DNA of 64,000 bases from an uncultured Eubacteriales bacterium (GTDB lineage: Bacteria; Bacillota; Clostridia; Lachnospirales; Lachnospiraceae): contig CADBUJ010000012.1 of the NCBI GenBank assembly GCA_902797845.1, positions 25,718 to 89,717 on the forward strand, read 5' to 3'. The position numbers and the translations under genes were made by a program. The notes under the pieces were generated by a model, which saw only the letters and a program-made list of their open reading frames with translations, ran no database searches and had not been told where the DNA came from. Shown one piece after another: positions 24,834 to 37,900 of the stretch (the stretch's first letter is position 1; each line of letters begins with the position of its first letter).

Positions 24834-26204
24834 TTATTTTTCGTAGTACGTATCAAGCAGGCTGTCAGAGATCCTCTTAAGCTCGGATCTGGGCAGGATC
24901 CTTAAAAGATCCCAGCCTATCTCCAGCGTCTCCTCGATGCTTCTGTCTGTCTGATACCCCTGAGATACATATCTTTTTTCGAATTCATCGGCAAATTTAG
25001 CGTAAACCAGATCGATCTGGGTAAGCGCAGCTTCTCCCAGAATGACCATAAGCTCCTTGGCATCCTTTCCTCTTGCATAAGCCGAGAAAAGCTGGTTCAT
25101 GGTGGCAGAATGGTCCTCTCTTGTCTTGCCCTTTCCTATACCCTTATCCTTCAGTCTTGAAAGAGACGGCAATACATCTATGGGCGGCATTATGCCCTTT
25201 CTGTAAAGCTCCCTGGAAAGGATAATCTGACCTTCCGTGATATAGCCTGTAAGATCAGGTATGGGATGGGTCTTGTCGTCTTCAGGCATGGTAAGTATAG
25301 GTATAAGAGTTATGGAACCCTTCTTTCCCTTCTGCCTGCCGGCTCTCTCGTAAAGCGTAGCCTGGTCCGTATACATATATCCCGGATATCCTCTTCTTCC
25401 GGGTACCTCTTTTCTGGCCGCTGACACCTCTCTCAGTGCATCAGCATAATTGGTTATGTCCGTAAGTATAACAAGAACATGCATATCCTTTTCAAAGGCC
25501 AGATATTCCGCTGCCGTAAGGGCAAGCCTCGGGGTGGATATACGCTCAACCGCCGGGTCGTTTGCCAGATTTATAAAAAGGACCGTTCTGTCGATGGCTC
25601 CCGTTTCCTTAAAGGATTCCTCAAAGAAATGAGCCTCTTCGTAAGTGATGCCCATGGCGGCAAACACAACTGCGAAATTCTCTTCCGTTCCCCTTACCTT
25701 GGCCTGCTTTGCTATCTGAGCAGCAAGCTGAGCATGAGGAAGACCTGATGCGGAAAAAATGGGAAGCTTCTGGCCTCTTACAAGTGTGTTAAGTCCGTCT
25801 ATGGCAGAAACACCTGTCTGTATAAATTCCGAAGGGTAAGCTCTGGCTGCCGGATTCATGGGCAGTCCGTTTATATCCATCCTCTTGTCGGGAAGTATTT
25901 CCGGACCTCCGTCTATGGTCCTTCCCATGCCGTCGAAGACTCTTCCGAGCATATCTTCGGAAACGCCCAGGGTCTGTGTCCTTCCCAGAAATCTTACTTT
26001 ACTGTCTGACAGGTTTATTCCCGTTGATGCCTCGAAAAGCTGTACCAGTGCATTTTCTCCGTCTATTTCCAGTACCTTGCATCTTCTGATCTCCCCTGAT
26101 GCAAGTTCTATCTCTCCAAGCTCGTTATATTTGACATCAGATACGCCTTTTACGAGCATCAGAGGACCGGCAACTTCCTGTATGGTCCTGTATTCCTTAG
26201 CCAT
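24834..26204 (-). CDS. ntpB: V/A-type ATPase subunit B (non-catalytic)
   Basis: Non-catalytic nucleotide-site subunit alternating with A in the head. The 456 residues include [20 protein letters not shown] cut at its core, [16 protein letters not shown] in place of a full Walker [17 protein letters not shown] and [21 protein letters not shown] as separate family blocks. Two bases separate it from the ntpA stop. Confidence 0.97.
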   Translation of the reverse strand: MAKEYRTIQEVAGPLMLVKGVSDVKYNELGEIELASGEIRRCKVLEIDGENALVQLFEASTGINLSDSKVRFLGRTQTLGVSEDMLGRVFDGMGRTIDGGPEILPDKRMDINGLPMNPAARAYPSEFIQTGVSAIDGLNTLVRGQKLPIFSASGLPHAQLAAQIAKQAKVRGTEENFAVVFAAMGITYEEAHFFEESFKETGAIDRTVLFINLANDPAVERISTPRLALTAAEYLAFEKDMHVLVILTDITNYADALREVSAARKEVPGRRGYPGYMYTDQATLYERAGRQKGKKGSITLIPILTMPEDDKTHPIPDLTGYITEGQIILSRELYRKGIMPPIDVLPSLSRLKDKGIGKGKTREDHSATMNQLFSAYARGKDAKELMVILGEAALTQIDLVYAKFADEFEKRYVSQGYQTDRSIEETLEIGWDLLRILPRSELKRISDSLLDTYYEK

Positions 26205-26206
26205 TA

Positions 26207-27976
26207 TTACTGATCCTCCCTTCCTGCAATATCCGAGATCTCTTTAATAAGCTCGTTCTGTATCTTTTCGTACTCCCCATCTATATCGCCTTCCGGAGTA
26301 TATTTGTATCGGCCTATCCTCTCTCTTACGGCCATGGATACGAGATCCTCTATGGATGCTCCCTCCGAAAGGGCCTTTCCGCTCTCTTCGTAGAAGGAAT
26401 ATACAAGCCTCATCATATTAAACTGCTTTTTCAGAGACGTATATGTATCAGTTTCATCGAAGGAATTCTGATGAAGGAAATCCTCCCTTATGGATCTTGC
26501 AGCTTCCATCTTAAGTCTGTCTCCAGGTGAAAGTGCATCCATACCTACCATCTTAACGATCTCGTTAAGTGACGCCTCTTCCTGAAGAAGGGTCATAAGA
26601 TGCTGACGTGTTTCCATCCATTCCCCGGAGACATTTTCGTCAAACCATTTGCCCAGAACATCCAGATAAAGGCTGTAGCTGGTAAGCCAGTTGATGGCAG
26701 GGAAATGTCTTTGATAAGCCAGATCCGCATCCAGCGCCCAGAATACCTTAACTATACGAAGGGTAGCCTGGGATACGGGTTCGGAAATATCTCCGCCGGG
26801 AGGTGATACGGCTCCTATGGCGGAAAGAGCGCCTTCTCTTCCATCTTTGCCGAGAGCTACCACATATCCCGCTCTTTCGTAAAACTGAGCAAGTCTGGAT
26901 CCAAGGTATGCGGGATATCCTTCCTCGCCGGGCATCTCCTCCAATCTTCCGGACATTTCTCTTAGAGCCTCTGCCCATCTTGATGTGGAATCTGCCATAA
27001 GGGCAACGGAATAACCCATATCGCGGAAATACTCCGCTATAGTGATACCTGTATATATGGATGCCTCTCTCGCAGCAACAGGCATATCCGAGGTATTGGC
27101 AATAAGAACAGTTCTTTTCATAAGGGATTCCCCTGTTCTGGGATCCTTAAGTTCAGGGAACTCGTTAAGAACGTCCGTCATCTCATTTCCGCGTTCTCCG
27201 CAGCCGATATATACCACTATATCTGCATCAGCCCATTTTGCCAGCTGATGCTGTATTACCGTCTTTCCTGATCCGAATGGACCGGGAACTGCTGCTATTC
27301 CTCCTTTAGCAATAGGGAAGAATGCATCAACGACCCTTTGTCCTGTGATAAGGGGCTGTCCCGGAGGCATTTTTCTTGCATAGGGTCTTCCCTTTCTTAC
27401 AGGCCATTTCTGAAGCATGGTAAGCTCTTTATCCCCGTCTTCCGTTTCCAGGACGCAAACCGTATCATCAATAGTGTAGCTTCCGGAAGTGATGCTCTTT
27501 ATTACACCCTTTACTCCAAAGGGCACCATTATCTTCTGAAGGACTACTTCCGTTTCCTGCACGGTACCTATGATATCTCCGGCTGATACCTCTTCGCCCA
27601 CAGAAGCCACGGCCTTAAAGTCCCATTTGGCTTCGTGGTCCAGGGCGGGAACTTCTATACCTCTGGCAAGAAGATTGTTTCCGGTAACATCAAGGATCTT
27701 GTTCAAAGGTCTCTGGATACCGTCATAGATAGAGCCCACAAGTCCGGGCCCAAGCTCCACGGAAAGAGGCGCATTTGTTGATTCCACCGGTTCCCCGGGC
27801 CCAAGGCCCTGGGTTTCCTCGTAGACCTGTATGGACGCCCTGTCTCCGTGCATCTCTATTATCTCTCCTATAAGACGCTCGTTGGATACACGGACAACAT
27901 CAAACATGTTGGCATCCCGCATGCCCTCTGCGATGACCAGCGGTCCGGCGACCTTTTTTATCGTTCCCTTGCTCAT
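26207..27976 (-). CDS. ntpA: V/A-type ATPase subunit A (catalytic)
   Basis: Catalytic subunit of the head. The 589 residues carry the A-type bulge domain (about 115-185), Walker A GPFGSGKT with K238, [10 protein letters not shown] with the catalytic glutamate region, [16 protein letters not shown] and the [16 protein letters not shown] block. Length and bulge separate it from F-type beta. It sits 30 nt after ntpF. The complete set of neighbours shows a full pump. Confidence 0.98.
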   Translation of the reverse strand: MSKGTIKKVAGPLVIAEGMRDANMFDVVRVSNERLIGEIIEMHGDRASIQVYEETQGLGPGEPVESTNAPLSVELGPGLVGSIYDGIQRPLNKILDVTGNNLLARGIEVPALDHEAKWDFKAVASVGEEVSAGDIIGTVQETEVVLQKIMVPFGVKGVIKSITSGSYTIDDTVCVLETEDGDKELTMLQKWPVRKGRPYARKMPPGQPLITGQRVVDAFFPIAKGGIAAVPGPFGSGKTVIQHQLAKWADADIVVYIGCGERGNEMTDVLNEFPELKDPRTGESLMKRTVLIANTSDMPVAAREASIYTGITIAEYFRDMGYSVALMADSTSRWAEALREMSGRLEEMPGEEGYPAYLGSRLAQFYERAGYVVALGKDGREGALSAIGAVSPPGGDISEPVSQATLRIVKVFWALDADLAYQRHFPAINWLTSYSLYLDVLGKWFDENVSGEWMETRQHLMTLLQEEASLNEIVKMVGMDALSPGDRLKMEAARSIREDFLHQNSFDETDTYTSLKKQFNMMRLVYSFYEESGKALSEGASIEDLVSMAVRERIGRYKYTPEGDIDGEYEKIQNELIKEISDIAGREDQ

Positions 27977-28006
27977 TTATCGATCTCCTTATATTTAAAG
28001 AAAAGA

Positions 28007-28336
28007 TTATTTGTCATCTCCGAAAAGAATGTCCGATCCTACTGCCTGCTCCACAGACTTTTTGACATTAAGGACACCCTCTCCCGTATTTCCTCTGATG
28101 CCGGGGATAACTATAACGGCAGGTGTTATCCTCTCTCTATATTTTTCCGCATCACTTTCCAGAACGGCATACAGCTCCTCCGTCATATAAATGATGCCGA
28201 AATCGTTTTCTGCCAGATTCCTGAAGATCCTTCCGCATTTTTCAGGATCCTTTATATCAACGGGAAATGTACTCAGTCCAAGTGCAGCAAAGCCGTATAT
28301 GGAGTCGTAATCTCCCATTACCGCTATCTTAACCAT
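28007..28336 (-). CDS. ntpF: V/A-type ATPase subunit F
   Basis: Small (109 aa) rotor-associated subunit with a Rossmann-like fold: it starts KIAVMGDYDSIYGFAALGL, then EKCGRIFRNLAENDFGIIYM in two blocks and the IPGIRGN segment. It overlaps ntpC by 8 nt. The order C-F-A-B-D is standard. Confidence 0.95.
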   Translation of the reverse strand: MVKIAVMGDYDSIYGFAALGLSTFPVDIKDPEKCGRIFRNLAENDFGIIYMTEELYAVLESDAEKYRERITPAVIVIPGIRGNTGEGVLNVKKSVEQAVGSDILFGDDK

Positions 28337-29303
28337 ACATTTTCCTCATTCTCTCTCTGATGCTTTCTTCGGAAAAGCCGTTGGCCTTGGCCGTAAGGAT
28401 CATCCTAACGGTCTTGATCTCATTCTCTCTGGCGAGATAATAAGCTATGACCGGCCCTTCCGATAAACTGTTTGTCTTCTGGGGACGAAGAGAATCTATG
28501 ACTCTGTCGTCACACCATTTTTCAAAGGCGAAAGGAGACTCCTTTATGGCATCGGCACCTTCGCCGTAGCCGTTCCCGTAAAGAAACTCCATCATGCTCT
28601 CTTCCCCTGATGATGCTGCATTTATTAAAGCATCCCTGTCAAAGGAGCTGCATTCAGCCAGAGCCTCCTCCAAGAATTCCCGATCCTTTCCGGCTCTTAA
28701 GGCTCTGAATGCTATCTTTATATCGGTAACGGCAACTGTCTCCTCTTCATATCGTTCAAGAAGTCTGCTGCCTGATGCCTTTCCGGCATCTCTCATGGCT
28801 TCAAGGCATGCCTTGTCTATCATTATGTCGCATCTCTGACCGTCGCCGGTCTCAAGCAGACTGTCATATGCCTCCTCCGCCACTTTCTGCATGTATTCCG
28901 GAAGCTCCTTGAACCTTCTTTCGGATATGATCCCCTTAAGTCTGTCCTCTTCAAAACCTTCCAGAGGATAAGTCAGTCCTCCGGGGGCCTCCTCCGTGCA
29001 AAGATCCTTGATCACCGCCTTAAGATTATGGAATCTCTTGGGATAGGATAAAACGCTGAATATGCTGTCAGGGACCTTAAGCTCCTTTATGAGCTGAAGA
29101 TCCTTCTCTTCCTCGCAGGCCAGGAATTCATCCCGGTCCATGCTTCCCGGATCCCCGTCTCCCCAGCCTTTTCCCGCAAGGTAATCCATTATCTCCTTTT
29201 CGTCTTTCATTCCTGTCATCATGCCGATATCTGAATCCGATAAAAGGTTTTTCTCCTTAACCCTGATCCTGGCAACGGCATAAACGTATCCGGTATCTCC
29301 CAT
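28329..29303 (-). CDS. ntpC: V/A-type ATPase subunit C (d-type coupling subunit)
   Basis: Couples the central stalk to the membrane rotor ring. The 324 residues begin GDTGYVYAVARIRVKEKNLLS and are all-helical, with FRALRAGKDREFLEEAL and YYLARENEIKTVRMI near the end, matching the family. I chose ATG 29303, which has AGGAG seven bases upstream and lies 10 nt past ntpE; a longer frame reaching 29378 would overlap ntpE and lacks a site. Confidence 0.94.
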   Translation of the reverse strand: MGDTGYVYAVARIRVKEKNLLSDSDIGMMTGMKDEKEIMDYLAGKGWGDGDPGSMDRDEFLACEEEKDLQLIKELKVPDSIFSVLSYPKRFHNLKAVIKDLCTEEAPGGLTYPLEGFEEDRLKGIISERRFKELPEYMQKVAEEAYDSLLETGDGQRCDIMIDKACLEAMRDAGKASGSRLLERYEEETVAVTDIKIAFRALRAGKDREFLEEALAECSSFDRDALINAASSGEESMMEFLYGNGYGEGADAIKESPFAFEKWCDDRVIDSLRPQKTNSLSEGPVIAYYLARENEIKTVRMILTAKANGFSEESIRERMRKMYG

Positions 29304-29313
29304 ACAAATACTC

Positions 29314-29907
29314 CTAATCAAAGAGCGCGGCTCTGGCTGTATCCTGAAGCTTCGCTCTCTTTTCGTGGAAGATGGCACTTAAAGAAAGATTGAGATCTAT
29401 TCCTCCGTACCGGAGTATAAATCCACTTTCTATGGGCGCAGTATCCGAAGAGAGCGAAAGCTCTCCACCTGCATCTGATGCCATTTCCTGAAGCTTTTCC
29501 GTAAATCCTTCGGGAAGTCTTTTAAGATCCTTTTCCGAAAAAAGTATCTCCCCCTTCCCGGGCTGGATGTTCTTTCCGGCAAGTTTTTCGATCATGGCAA
29601 AATAAGCATCGTCATCAAGATCTTTAAGTCTTTCGAATGTAAGATCGATAACATGCGATATGGCTTCCTGCTTCCCTGTAAGTATGGCCTCTCTCCTTTT
29701 ACGGTCCTTCTGGGAAGAGACTCTTTCCTTATGGTCTGCAGAAGCCTTGCGGGCTTTTTCTTCTGCCTCATGGATGATCTCCGCTGATGCAGTCTCTGCA
29801 TCCTTAATGATAGAATCTGCTTTTGATCTGGCATCAGCAATTATCTTTTCCGAATTTTCCCTTGCTTCTTCGATTATTGCATTTGTAATGCTCTCTACTC
29901 CTGCCAT
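29314..29907 (-). CDS. ntpE: V/A-type ATPase subunit E (peripheral stalk)
   Basis: Peripheral-stalk subunit of 197 residues: a long Ala/Glu/Lys coiled-coil (about 5-95) and a globular C-terminal half ending GGIDLNLSLSAIFHEKRAKL. It pairs with the G/H subunit to form the stator. It lies between ntpK and ntpC with 10-nt gaps. Confidence 0.93.
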   Translation of the reverse strand: MAGVESITNAIIEEARENSEKIIADARSKADSIIKDAETASAEIIHEAEEKARKASADHKERVSSQKDRKRREAILTGKQEAISHVIDLTFERLKDLDDDAYFAMIEKLAGKNIQPGKGEILFSEKDLKRLPEGFTEKLQEMASDAGGELSLSSDTAPIESGFILRYGGIDLNLSLSAIFHEKRAKLQDTARAALFD

Positions 29908-29917
29908 CGTACTGTCC

Positions 29918-32427
<2,510 letters not shown>

Positions 32428-32442
32428 AAAAACACCTCTTGA

Positions 32443-32754
32443 TCAATCTAATAACGCTTTTATTACTTCGGACACTGCCTGTTCTTCTCTGTCGGACGCC
32501 TGCTTCTTAAGAAGAGCCACTTCTTTTTCATCATCCTCTGATGATGTGCTGAGCTCTCCTTCACCTTCCTCTTTGTCCTTTAAAGCGGCAGTATTCAGGA
32601 GGTCTGCCGCCTTCCTGCGGGCCTCCTGCTCCATATCATCCGCTTTCTCTTCCGAAGCCCTTATGATATCGAGGGCCTCTTTTTTTGCCTTTGCCACTAT
32701 TTCCTCTGCAGCGCTTTCCGCATCTTTAACTGCTTTTATCGTTTCTGCTATCAA
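32443..32754 (-). CDS. V/A-type ATPase peripheral-stalk subunit G/H
   Basis: A 103-residue, mostly helical, Ala/Glu/Lys-rich protein opening MIAETIKAVKDAESAAEEI, as in G/H subunits (also called NtpF-like or AhaH). It should pair with subunit E as the coiled-coil stator. First V-ATPase gene in the operon; it is 15 nt ahead of ntpI and follows the deaminase gene by 25 nt. The sequence is low in complexity, so assignment rests on position plus composition. Confidence 0.85.
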   Translation of the reverse strand: MIAETIKAVKDAESAAEEIVAKAKKEALDIIRASEEKADDMEQEARRKAADLLNTAALKDKEEGEGELSTSSEDDEKEVALLKKQASDREEQAVSEVIKALLD

Positions 32755-32779
32755 TTCTTTCTCCTTGAATGTTACCGGA

Positions 32780-33265
32780 TCAGAGATCCAGTTCTATTTT
32801 TCTTCCTGAGGGGGTGTATTTTTTGTATTTTACTCCTGCGGCATCAAACATCTTTTTTGATGCTATAAAAGAAGGCAGATCCCCGTATTTATCGGACACA
32901 TATATGACCTCTTTTATGCCGCTCTGAATGATCGCCTTTGCACATTCGTTACAGGGGAATAATGATACATAAAGTCTGGAGCCTTCCAGAGACCCGCCTC
33001 TGAAATTAAGTATTGCATTAAGTTCCGAATGAGTAACATATGCATATTTGGTATCCAGCATATCCCCTTCCCTTCTCCAGGGAAATTCGTCATCATCACA
33101 TCCCATGGGAAATCCGTTGTAGCCCATGGACAATATCTTATTATCCATGCTGACGATGCATGAGCCCACCTGGCTGCTGGGGTCCTTGGACCTGTGTCCC
33201 GAAAGCTCTGCAACACCCATAAAGTATTCGTCCCAGCTTATATAATCCTGTCTTTTATCACCCAT
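32780..33265 (-). CDS. deoxycytidylate (dCMP) deaminase, ComEB-like
   Basis: Zinc deaminase converting dCMP to dUMP for thymidylate supply. The 161 residues have the zinc site H79-x-E81 (THSELNAIL) and C105/C108 (PCNECAKAI), and SKDPSSQVGSCIV before it as in dCMP deaminases. The role could include the ComE-like enzymes of competent Gram-positives. It follows rpiB by 12 nt in the same operon. Confidence 0.93.
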   Translation of the reverse strand: MGDKRQDYISWDEYFMGVAELSGHRSKDPSSQVGSCIVSMDNKILSMGYNGFPMGCDDDEFPWRREGDMLDTKYAYVTHSELNAILNFRGGSLEGSRLYVSLFPCNECAKAIIQSGIKEVIYVSDKYGDLPSFIASKKMFDAAGVKYKKYTPSGRKIELDL

Positions 33266-33277
33266 AAGATCCTCTCC

Positions 33278-33712
33278 TTAATTCAGGGAATCAAGTTTTT
33301 CTATTCTTCTTATATGTCTTTCTCCATCGGAAAAAGGAGTATCCAGAAATACATCTGTTATCCTGCATGCTTCCTCACCGGTAAGTATCCGTCCTCCGAG
33401 AGCAAGAATATTCGCATTATTATGCTCTTTTGCCATTTTGGCCATATATTCGCTGGTGCAGTTCGCACACCGTATTCCTTTAAATCTGTTGGCTGCAATG
33501 GATATCCCTATGCCTGTTCCGCATATAAGGATCCCCAGCTCGGCGTCGCCTGCCAGAACAGCCTTCGCCACCTTCGCTCCGAAGTCGGGATAATCGCATG
33601 ATGTATTCTCCAAAACCCCAAGGTCTTCAAATTCTATTCCACGCTCTTTAAGATGAGCTTTGATCTCCTGTTTAAGATCGTATCCACCGTGATCAGATCC
33701 TATAGCTAACAT
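33278..33712 (-). CDS. rpiB: ribose-5-phosphate isomerase B
   Basis: Interconverts ribose 5-phosphate and ribulose 5-phosphate. The 144 residues start LAIGSDHGGYDLKQEI and carry the anion loop GTGIGISIAANR, the catalytic-cysteine region CANCTSEYMAKMAKEHN and ILALGGRILTGEEA. The start lies inside the end of ywlC (7-nt overlap). An allose-6-phosphate activity is also known in the family. Confidence 0.95.
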   Translation of the reverse strand: MLAIGSDHGGYDLKQEIKAHLKERGIEFEDLGVLENTSCDYPDFGAKVAKAVLAGDAELGILICGTGIGISIAANRFKGIRCANCTSEYMAKMAKEHNNANILALGGRILTGEEACRITDVFLDTPFSDGERHIRRIEKLDSLN

Positions 33713-34812
33713 TTGTATTCACCCTCTTCATCTGCATTTATTATTCTGTGCCCCGCGGCTTTCAGCATTCTGTTCATAAGCCCCATGGCGTTTTCGTCTG
33801 TATAAAAGCTTTCCGAAAAGATCACCTCTGCATTTTCCTGATCAAGGTATCTTAATGTTTTGAAAAGCTCTTTTTCCATTGAAGATATATCCGTTAAGCT
33901 TCCCATCACGAGAACGTTCTCTTCCGGATAGAATGATCTTGTCTCCTCTGATGCGATCACCCACGTTCTTACTCCGCGCTCTTTAAGGGAAGAAACGCTT
34001 TTTTTGATATAATCTCTCACTTTCTCCCGGCTGCCGCTTATTATAAGAAGCTCGCCCTTTGGAGCATAATGAGTATACTTCATGCCCGGTGCCCGCGGCA
34101 CGGCATCCCCATGCTCATGCGTTTCTTCCGGGGAGCATCTGTCCTTATCAGACATGATCCCGCTAACGGCAGGATCTATCCTTACCTCTCCAAGCACATC
34201 TTCCAGATCCTTTAAGGTGATGTGTCCAGGACGCAGGATAACGGGGATATCCTCTGTTACATCCACTATAGTGGATTCTATGCCTACACTGCATTTTCCG
34301 CCGTCCAATATAAGGTCCACTTTCCCTTCAAGATCCTCTGCCACATGTTCAGCCGTCACAGGGCTGGGCCTCCCGGAAATATTTGCCGAAGGCGCTGCGA
34401 TGGGACAGCCGGAGAGCATTATAAGCTCCTTTGCCACCGGGTGATCCGGCATCCTTACGGCTACCGTATCAAGTCCTCCCGTAACAGCATCAGGCACTAT
34501 GGGCTTTTTTTTGAATATCATGGTCAAAGGGCCGGGCCAAAACCGTTGGGCCAGTTTTATCGCGGCTTCCGGGATCTCTTCAGCCAGTTCGGAAAGCTCT
34601 GATAAACGGCATATGTGCAATATAAGCGGATTATCGGACGGTCTCCCTTTGGCGGCATATATCTTTTTTGCCGCATTCGGATCAAGGCCGTTTGCCCCAA
34701 GACCGTATACGGTCTCCGTAGGAAAGGCCACCAGCCCTCCCGATGCTATTATCTCTGCCCCCTTTTTAATGGCAGATCCGTCCTCAAAAGCCTTTAAAAT
34801 AAGTGTTTTCAC
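33706..34812 (-). CDS. ywlC: threonylcarbamoyl-AMP synthase (Sua5/YwlC type)
   Basis: Makes threonylcarbamoyl-AMP for the t6A37 modification of ANN-decoding tRNAs. The 368 residues carry an N-terminal YrdC domain (about 1-205: VAFPTETVYGLGANG, KGRPSDNPLILH, SGCPIAAPSANISG, STIVDV) and the C-terminal Sua5 domain (about 230-365), the long form. The start is GTG with GGGAG six bases upstream. It is the first gene after the promoter of the V-ATPase operon. Confidence 0.95.
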   Translation of the reverse strand: MKTLILKAFEDGSAIKKGAEIIASGGLVAFPTETVYGLGANGLDPNAAKKIYAAKGRPSDNPLILHICRLSELSELAEEIPEAAIKLAQRFWPGPLTMIFKKKPIVPDAVTGGLDTVAVRMPDHPVAKELIMLSGCPIAAPSANISGRPSPVTAEHVAEDLEGKVDLILDGGKCSVGIESTIVDVTEDIPVILRPGHITLKDLEDVLGEVRIDPAVSGIMSDKDRCSPEETHEHGDAVPRAPGMKYTHYAPKGELLIISGSREKVRDYIKKSVSSLKERGVRTWVIASEETRSFYPEENVLVMGSLTDISSMEKELFKTLRYLDQENAEVIFSESFYTDENAMGLMNRMLKAAGHRIINADEEGEYKC

Positions 34813-34843
34813 CCTTTACTCCCGCTTAAAAACATACATAGTA

Positions 34844-34872
34844 ATTATACTCTAAGCCATATTTAAAGTCGA
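34844..34872 (-). promoter_or_regulatory. promoter of the ywlC-rpiB-V-ATPase operon
   Basis: TCGACT (34872-34867), 17-nt spacer, TATAAT (34849-34844), about 25 nt before the GTG start. Confidence 0.75.
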
Positions 34873-34898
34873 TTATTCTTTTTAATGATATGCCTAAC

Positions 34899-34927
34899 AA
34901 GAAAGCGGGGATCATCCCCGCTTTCTT
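34899..34927 (-). terminator. terminator of the 2933-residue adhesin gene
   Basis: AAGAAAGCGGGGAT and its complement form a near-complete palindrome just past the stop. The stem itself ends in CTTTCTT; the T-run after it is short. Confidence 0.85.
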
Positions 34928-34930
34928 AGA

Positions 34931-37900
34931 TCAAACCCTTCTTCTTTTTCTTTTTGATCTGTATAAAGCACATCCGGCAGATACAATAAAGGCCATGGCC
35001 ATTATGCCCATAAATAATTCAGGCTTAAGATAATCTCCTGTCTTTGAACTGCCTCCCTGCTTTTTATCTTTATCTTCCGAAGGCGGCCTCTTTTCCGTTT
35101 CCGGAGGCTTCTCCGGTAAGCTTTCGCTTTCAGTCTCAGAGTTCTCCTTTGTTTCAGTTTCAGTCTCCGTTTCCGTTTCTGTCTCTTTTTCTTTGGAATT
35201 TATAAACAGGAATTCCTCCCCTTCTTCCGTTACCGTTCCGGATACTTTTGTTACTGAAGCCGTATGATCCTCAGGATCCTCCTCTACAACAAATGATACG
35301 TTTACGGGAAGGTCGATACGTATTTCATCATCATGCTTAAGGTATGTTACTCCGACACCGTTTTCGAAATCTATCCCGCCATATGTCCCGCTCACACTCT
35401 TGCCTTCCGCATTAGTAAGGGTTACGGTGAATCTGAACAGCTTATCCTTGTCTCCTGCAGAGCCGCTCACTTCTTTTCTTAAGGTTATGTGTCCTTGTTT
35501 TAAGGTATTGGTTATATCATATCCCTGTATCGTTGTTGAATAATCCTTCAAGGGCACTTCAGCCACCGAGTAGATATACGGTGCTCCATACTGATCTTCT
35601 GCATCAAGACCCGTAAAATAATATGTATTTCCTTCCCATTTGGGTTCTGCATCAAGCTCCTCGGAAGGACCGCTGTCTGTTTTTCTGCTTAGTATAAGCC
35701 TTACCTCATCCTTATTGCTGTGATGCAGGCCTCCGTCTACCCATATCTTCCTCCCGGAAATAAGTGTCTTCTTTTCGTTAAGGATCTCTATGGATATGTC
35801 CTTTCCTTCATGGACCGTACCTGAGTCGTTTCCGTCTGTAGTAAGAGCCACCCATCCTTCTCTGGAATAATCCTTTTCCTTTACGGAATATGTACTCCCC
35901 ACAGGCAGATCGAATATTTCTATCCTGTCGCCGTGCTTCATCTGTACGGTCTTGAGAACGTATCCCTCGTCATCTGCCACAAGCCTTCCTATGGATGAAT
36001 CATATCTTCCTCCCGGGGCAAGGCCCTTTAATTCTATATCGAATTCGAATTCCCTTCTCCTGTCGGATGGCTCATCTGATATGACTTTCTTCGTCAAGGC
36101 CAGATCCTGTACCCTGTTTAAGGTATTGGTAAAGGTTATGCTTATGTCCTCTCCGGGATCCGCTTTTTCATATTCCGTCGAAAGCGTCGTGTTCTCGGAG
36201 TTGTTCTCTCCCGAGGAGGCTATTATCCTGCCGAGTCCGGCACCATCTGTTATCTCATAGGAAGCTGTATGATCTCCCTTTTCCTCCGTAACTCTGTACC
36301 TGGTGCCACAGGGTATATCAAGAAGCTTTACTTCCTCTCCCCCTTTAAGTAAAACCGTAACAAGCGCCTCTCCTGTTTCGTCTGAATAAAAAGTTTCTCC
36401 GTTGCTTAAAGAATACTCGGTACCGGCATCAAGGCCTGTCAATTCCACATAAAATCTGTAACGGCCTGCGTTCTCGAAATATCCTTTTTCCTCCTTTCTG
36501 AGGAGGATGTCCACATATTCCGATTTCCTTTCGTTATAAGCATTAACTATCTCAACACTTTGATCCGAGATCTCCCTTGTATCCTCAAATGCCGTTACCA
36601 CCGCATAATAGCCGTAATAATCCGTGGACTCCTGTCTGGGATTTGATGTACTGGAGGAAAGACCGAATGTCACGGAATCTCCGTTCACTGTATAGAATTC
36701 CGTATTGGCAGACATACGATGATGGCCCATAACCTTATTTCTGATAATGGATTCGTAGCTGTGTTCTCCCGGAGATGTATATTCCGGATGAGCCCCCTCC
36801 CACATATATACATAATCAGATCCTGTACCGGTTGCATATGTAAGTCTCACATTAAGTTTTGTTGCCCCCGGTATGGTTACCACATCCACATACTTCAGGC
36901 CCACATCATATCGGCTCAGCATATTTCCGGAGTCATCCAGATTTGGTGTATGGGAGACCTTTCTCCCGTTAATATATCTGCCTCCCGTTATAAACCCGTT
37001 TTGCCTGTTGTCTATATAAACATCGTACTGGGGCAGGCCCTCCTCCTCTACCTTATATTCAAGGTCGGAAGGTATATCTTTTATGGTCAGGCTTTCCCCT
37101 CCCTTAAGCTTTACATGGGCCACTCCTTCGTTAAAGGGGATTCCGTCAAATACCTGAAGACCTGATACGGAATCACCTGTAAGGGTTATCTTAAAATTAA
37201 ATTCCCTGTTCTTTTCGGCTTCGGGAAGCTCTGCCTCCTCTCCTGTATAGATCCGGTTTCCGTTTTCATCCAGAACGAACCTTTCTCCTTCCATAAGGAT
37301 CTTATTAAGCGTAAGTGAGGAAAAGGCCTTGTCTTCATCCGTGTTCGTAACTACAGCGCTCCTGGTTTCCGAATCTACTTTTATAATATGATTCATGGCC
37401 GGAGAATAATATCCTTCCATATCCTCTTCGTAAAGATAATAATCCAGCGTATCATCGAAAACATCGAAGGTATAGGTCCATGTACCGTCGTCTCCGATCA
37501 CCCATTTACTGTCTTCCGTGATCCATTCATAATCTCCGTCTCCAATAGGAATGGCTCCGTTATCTCCGCTATCCCCACTGTTTCCGCCGCTTAAGTCTCC
37601 ATCTCCGTCATTAGTATCTTCAGGTTCCGAAAGCAATATATCTCCAACACCTGCTGCCGTGATCTCCGCCTTTGGGATCATCAAAGCCGTATAGGGAGTA
37701 TACTCCTTGTATTTAAGATACCCGTCTCCTCCGTAATAAGCTTTTGTCTTATCAACAAATGCCGGATCATAGCCCGGAAGACTTGTACATCCTAAAAACA
37801 TGTTGCCGTGGTTGTTCATCTTCTCCGTGTTCCATTTATCTGAAACATAGATGTCTGACAGGTTTACACAATTGTAGAACATATAAGTTGTCTCGCTTAT

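Noticed and set aside
32780-33265. Competence island, from the ComEB-like deaminase and the EndA-like nuclease.
   Set aside because: The two are 12 kb apart in separate operons, and no other com genes are present; dCMP deaminase is a general nucleotide enzyme.
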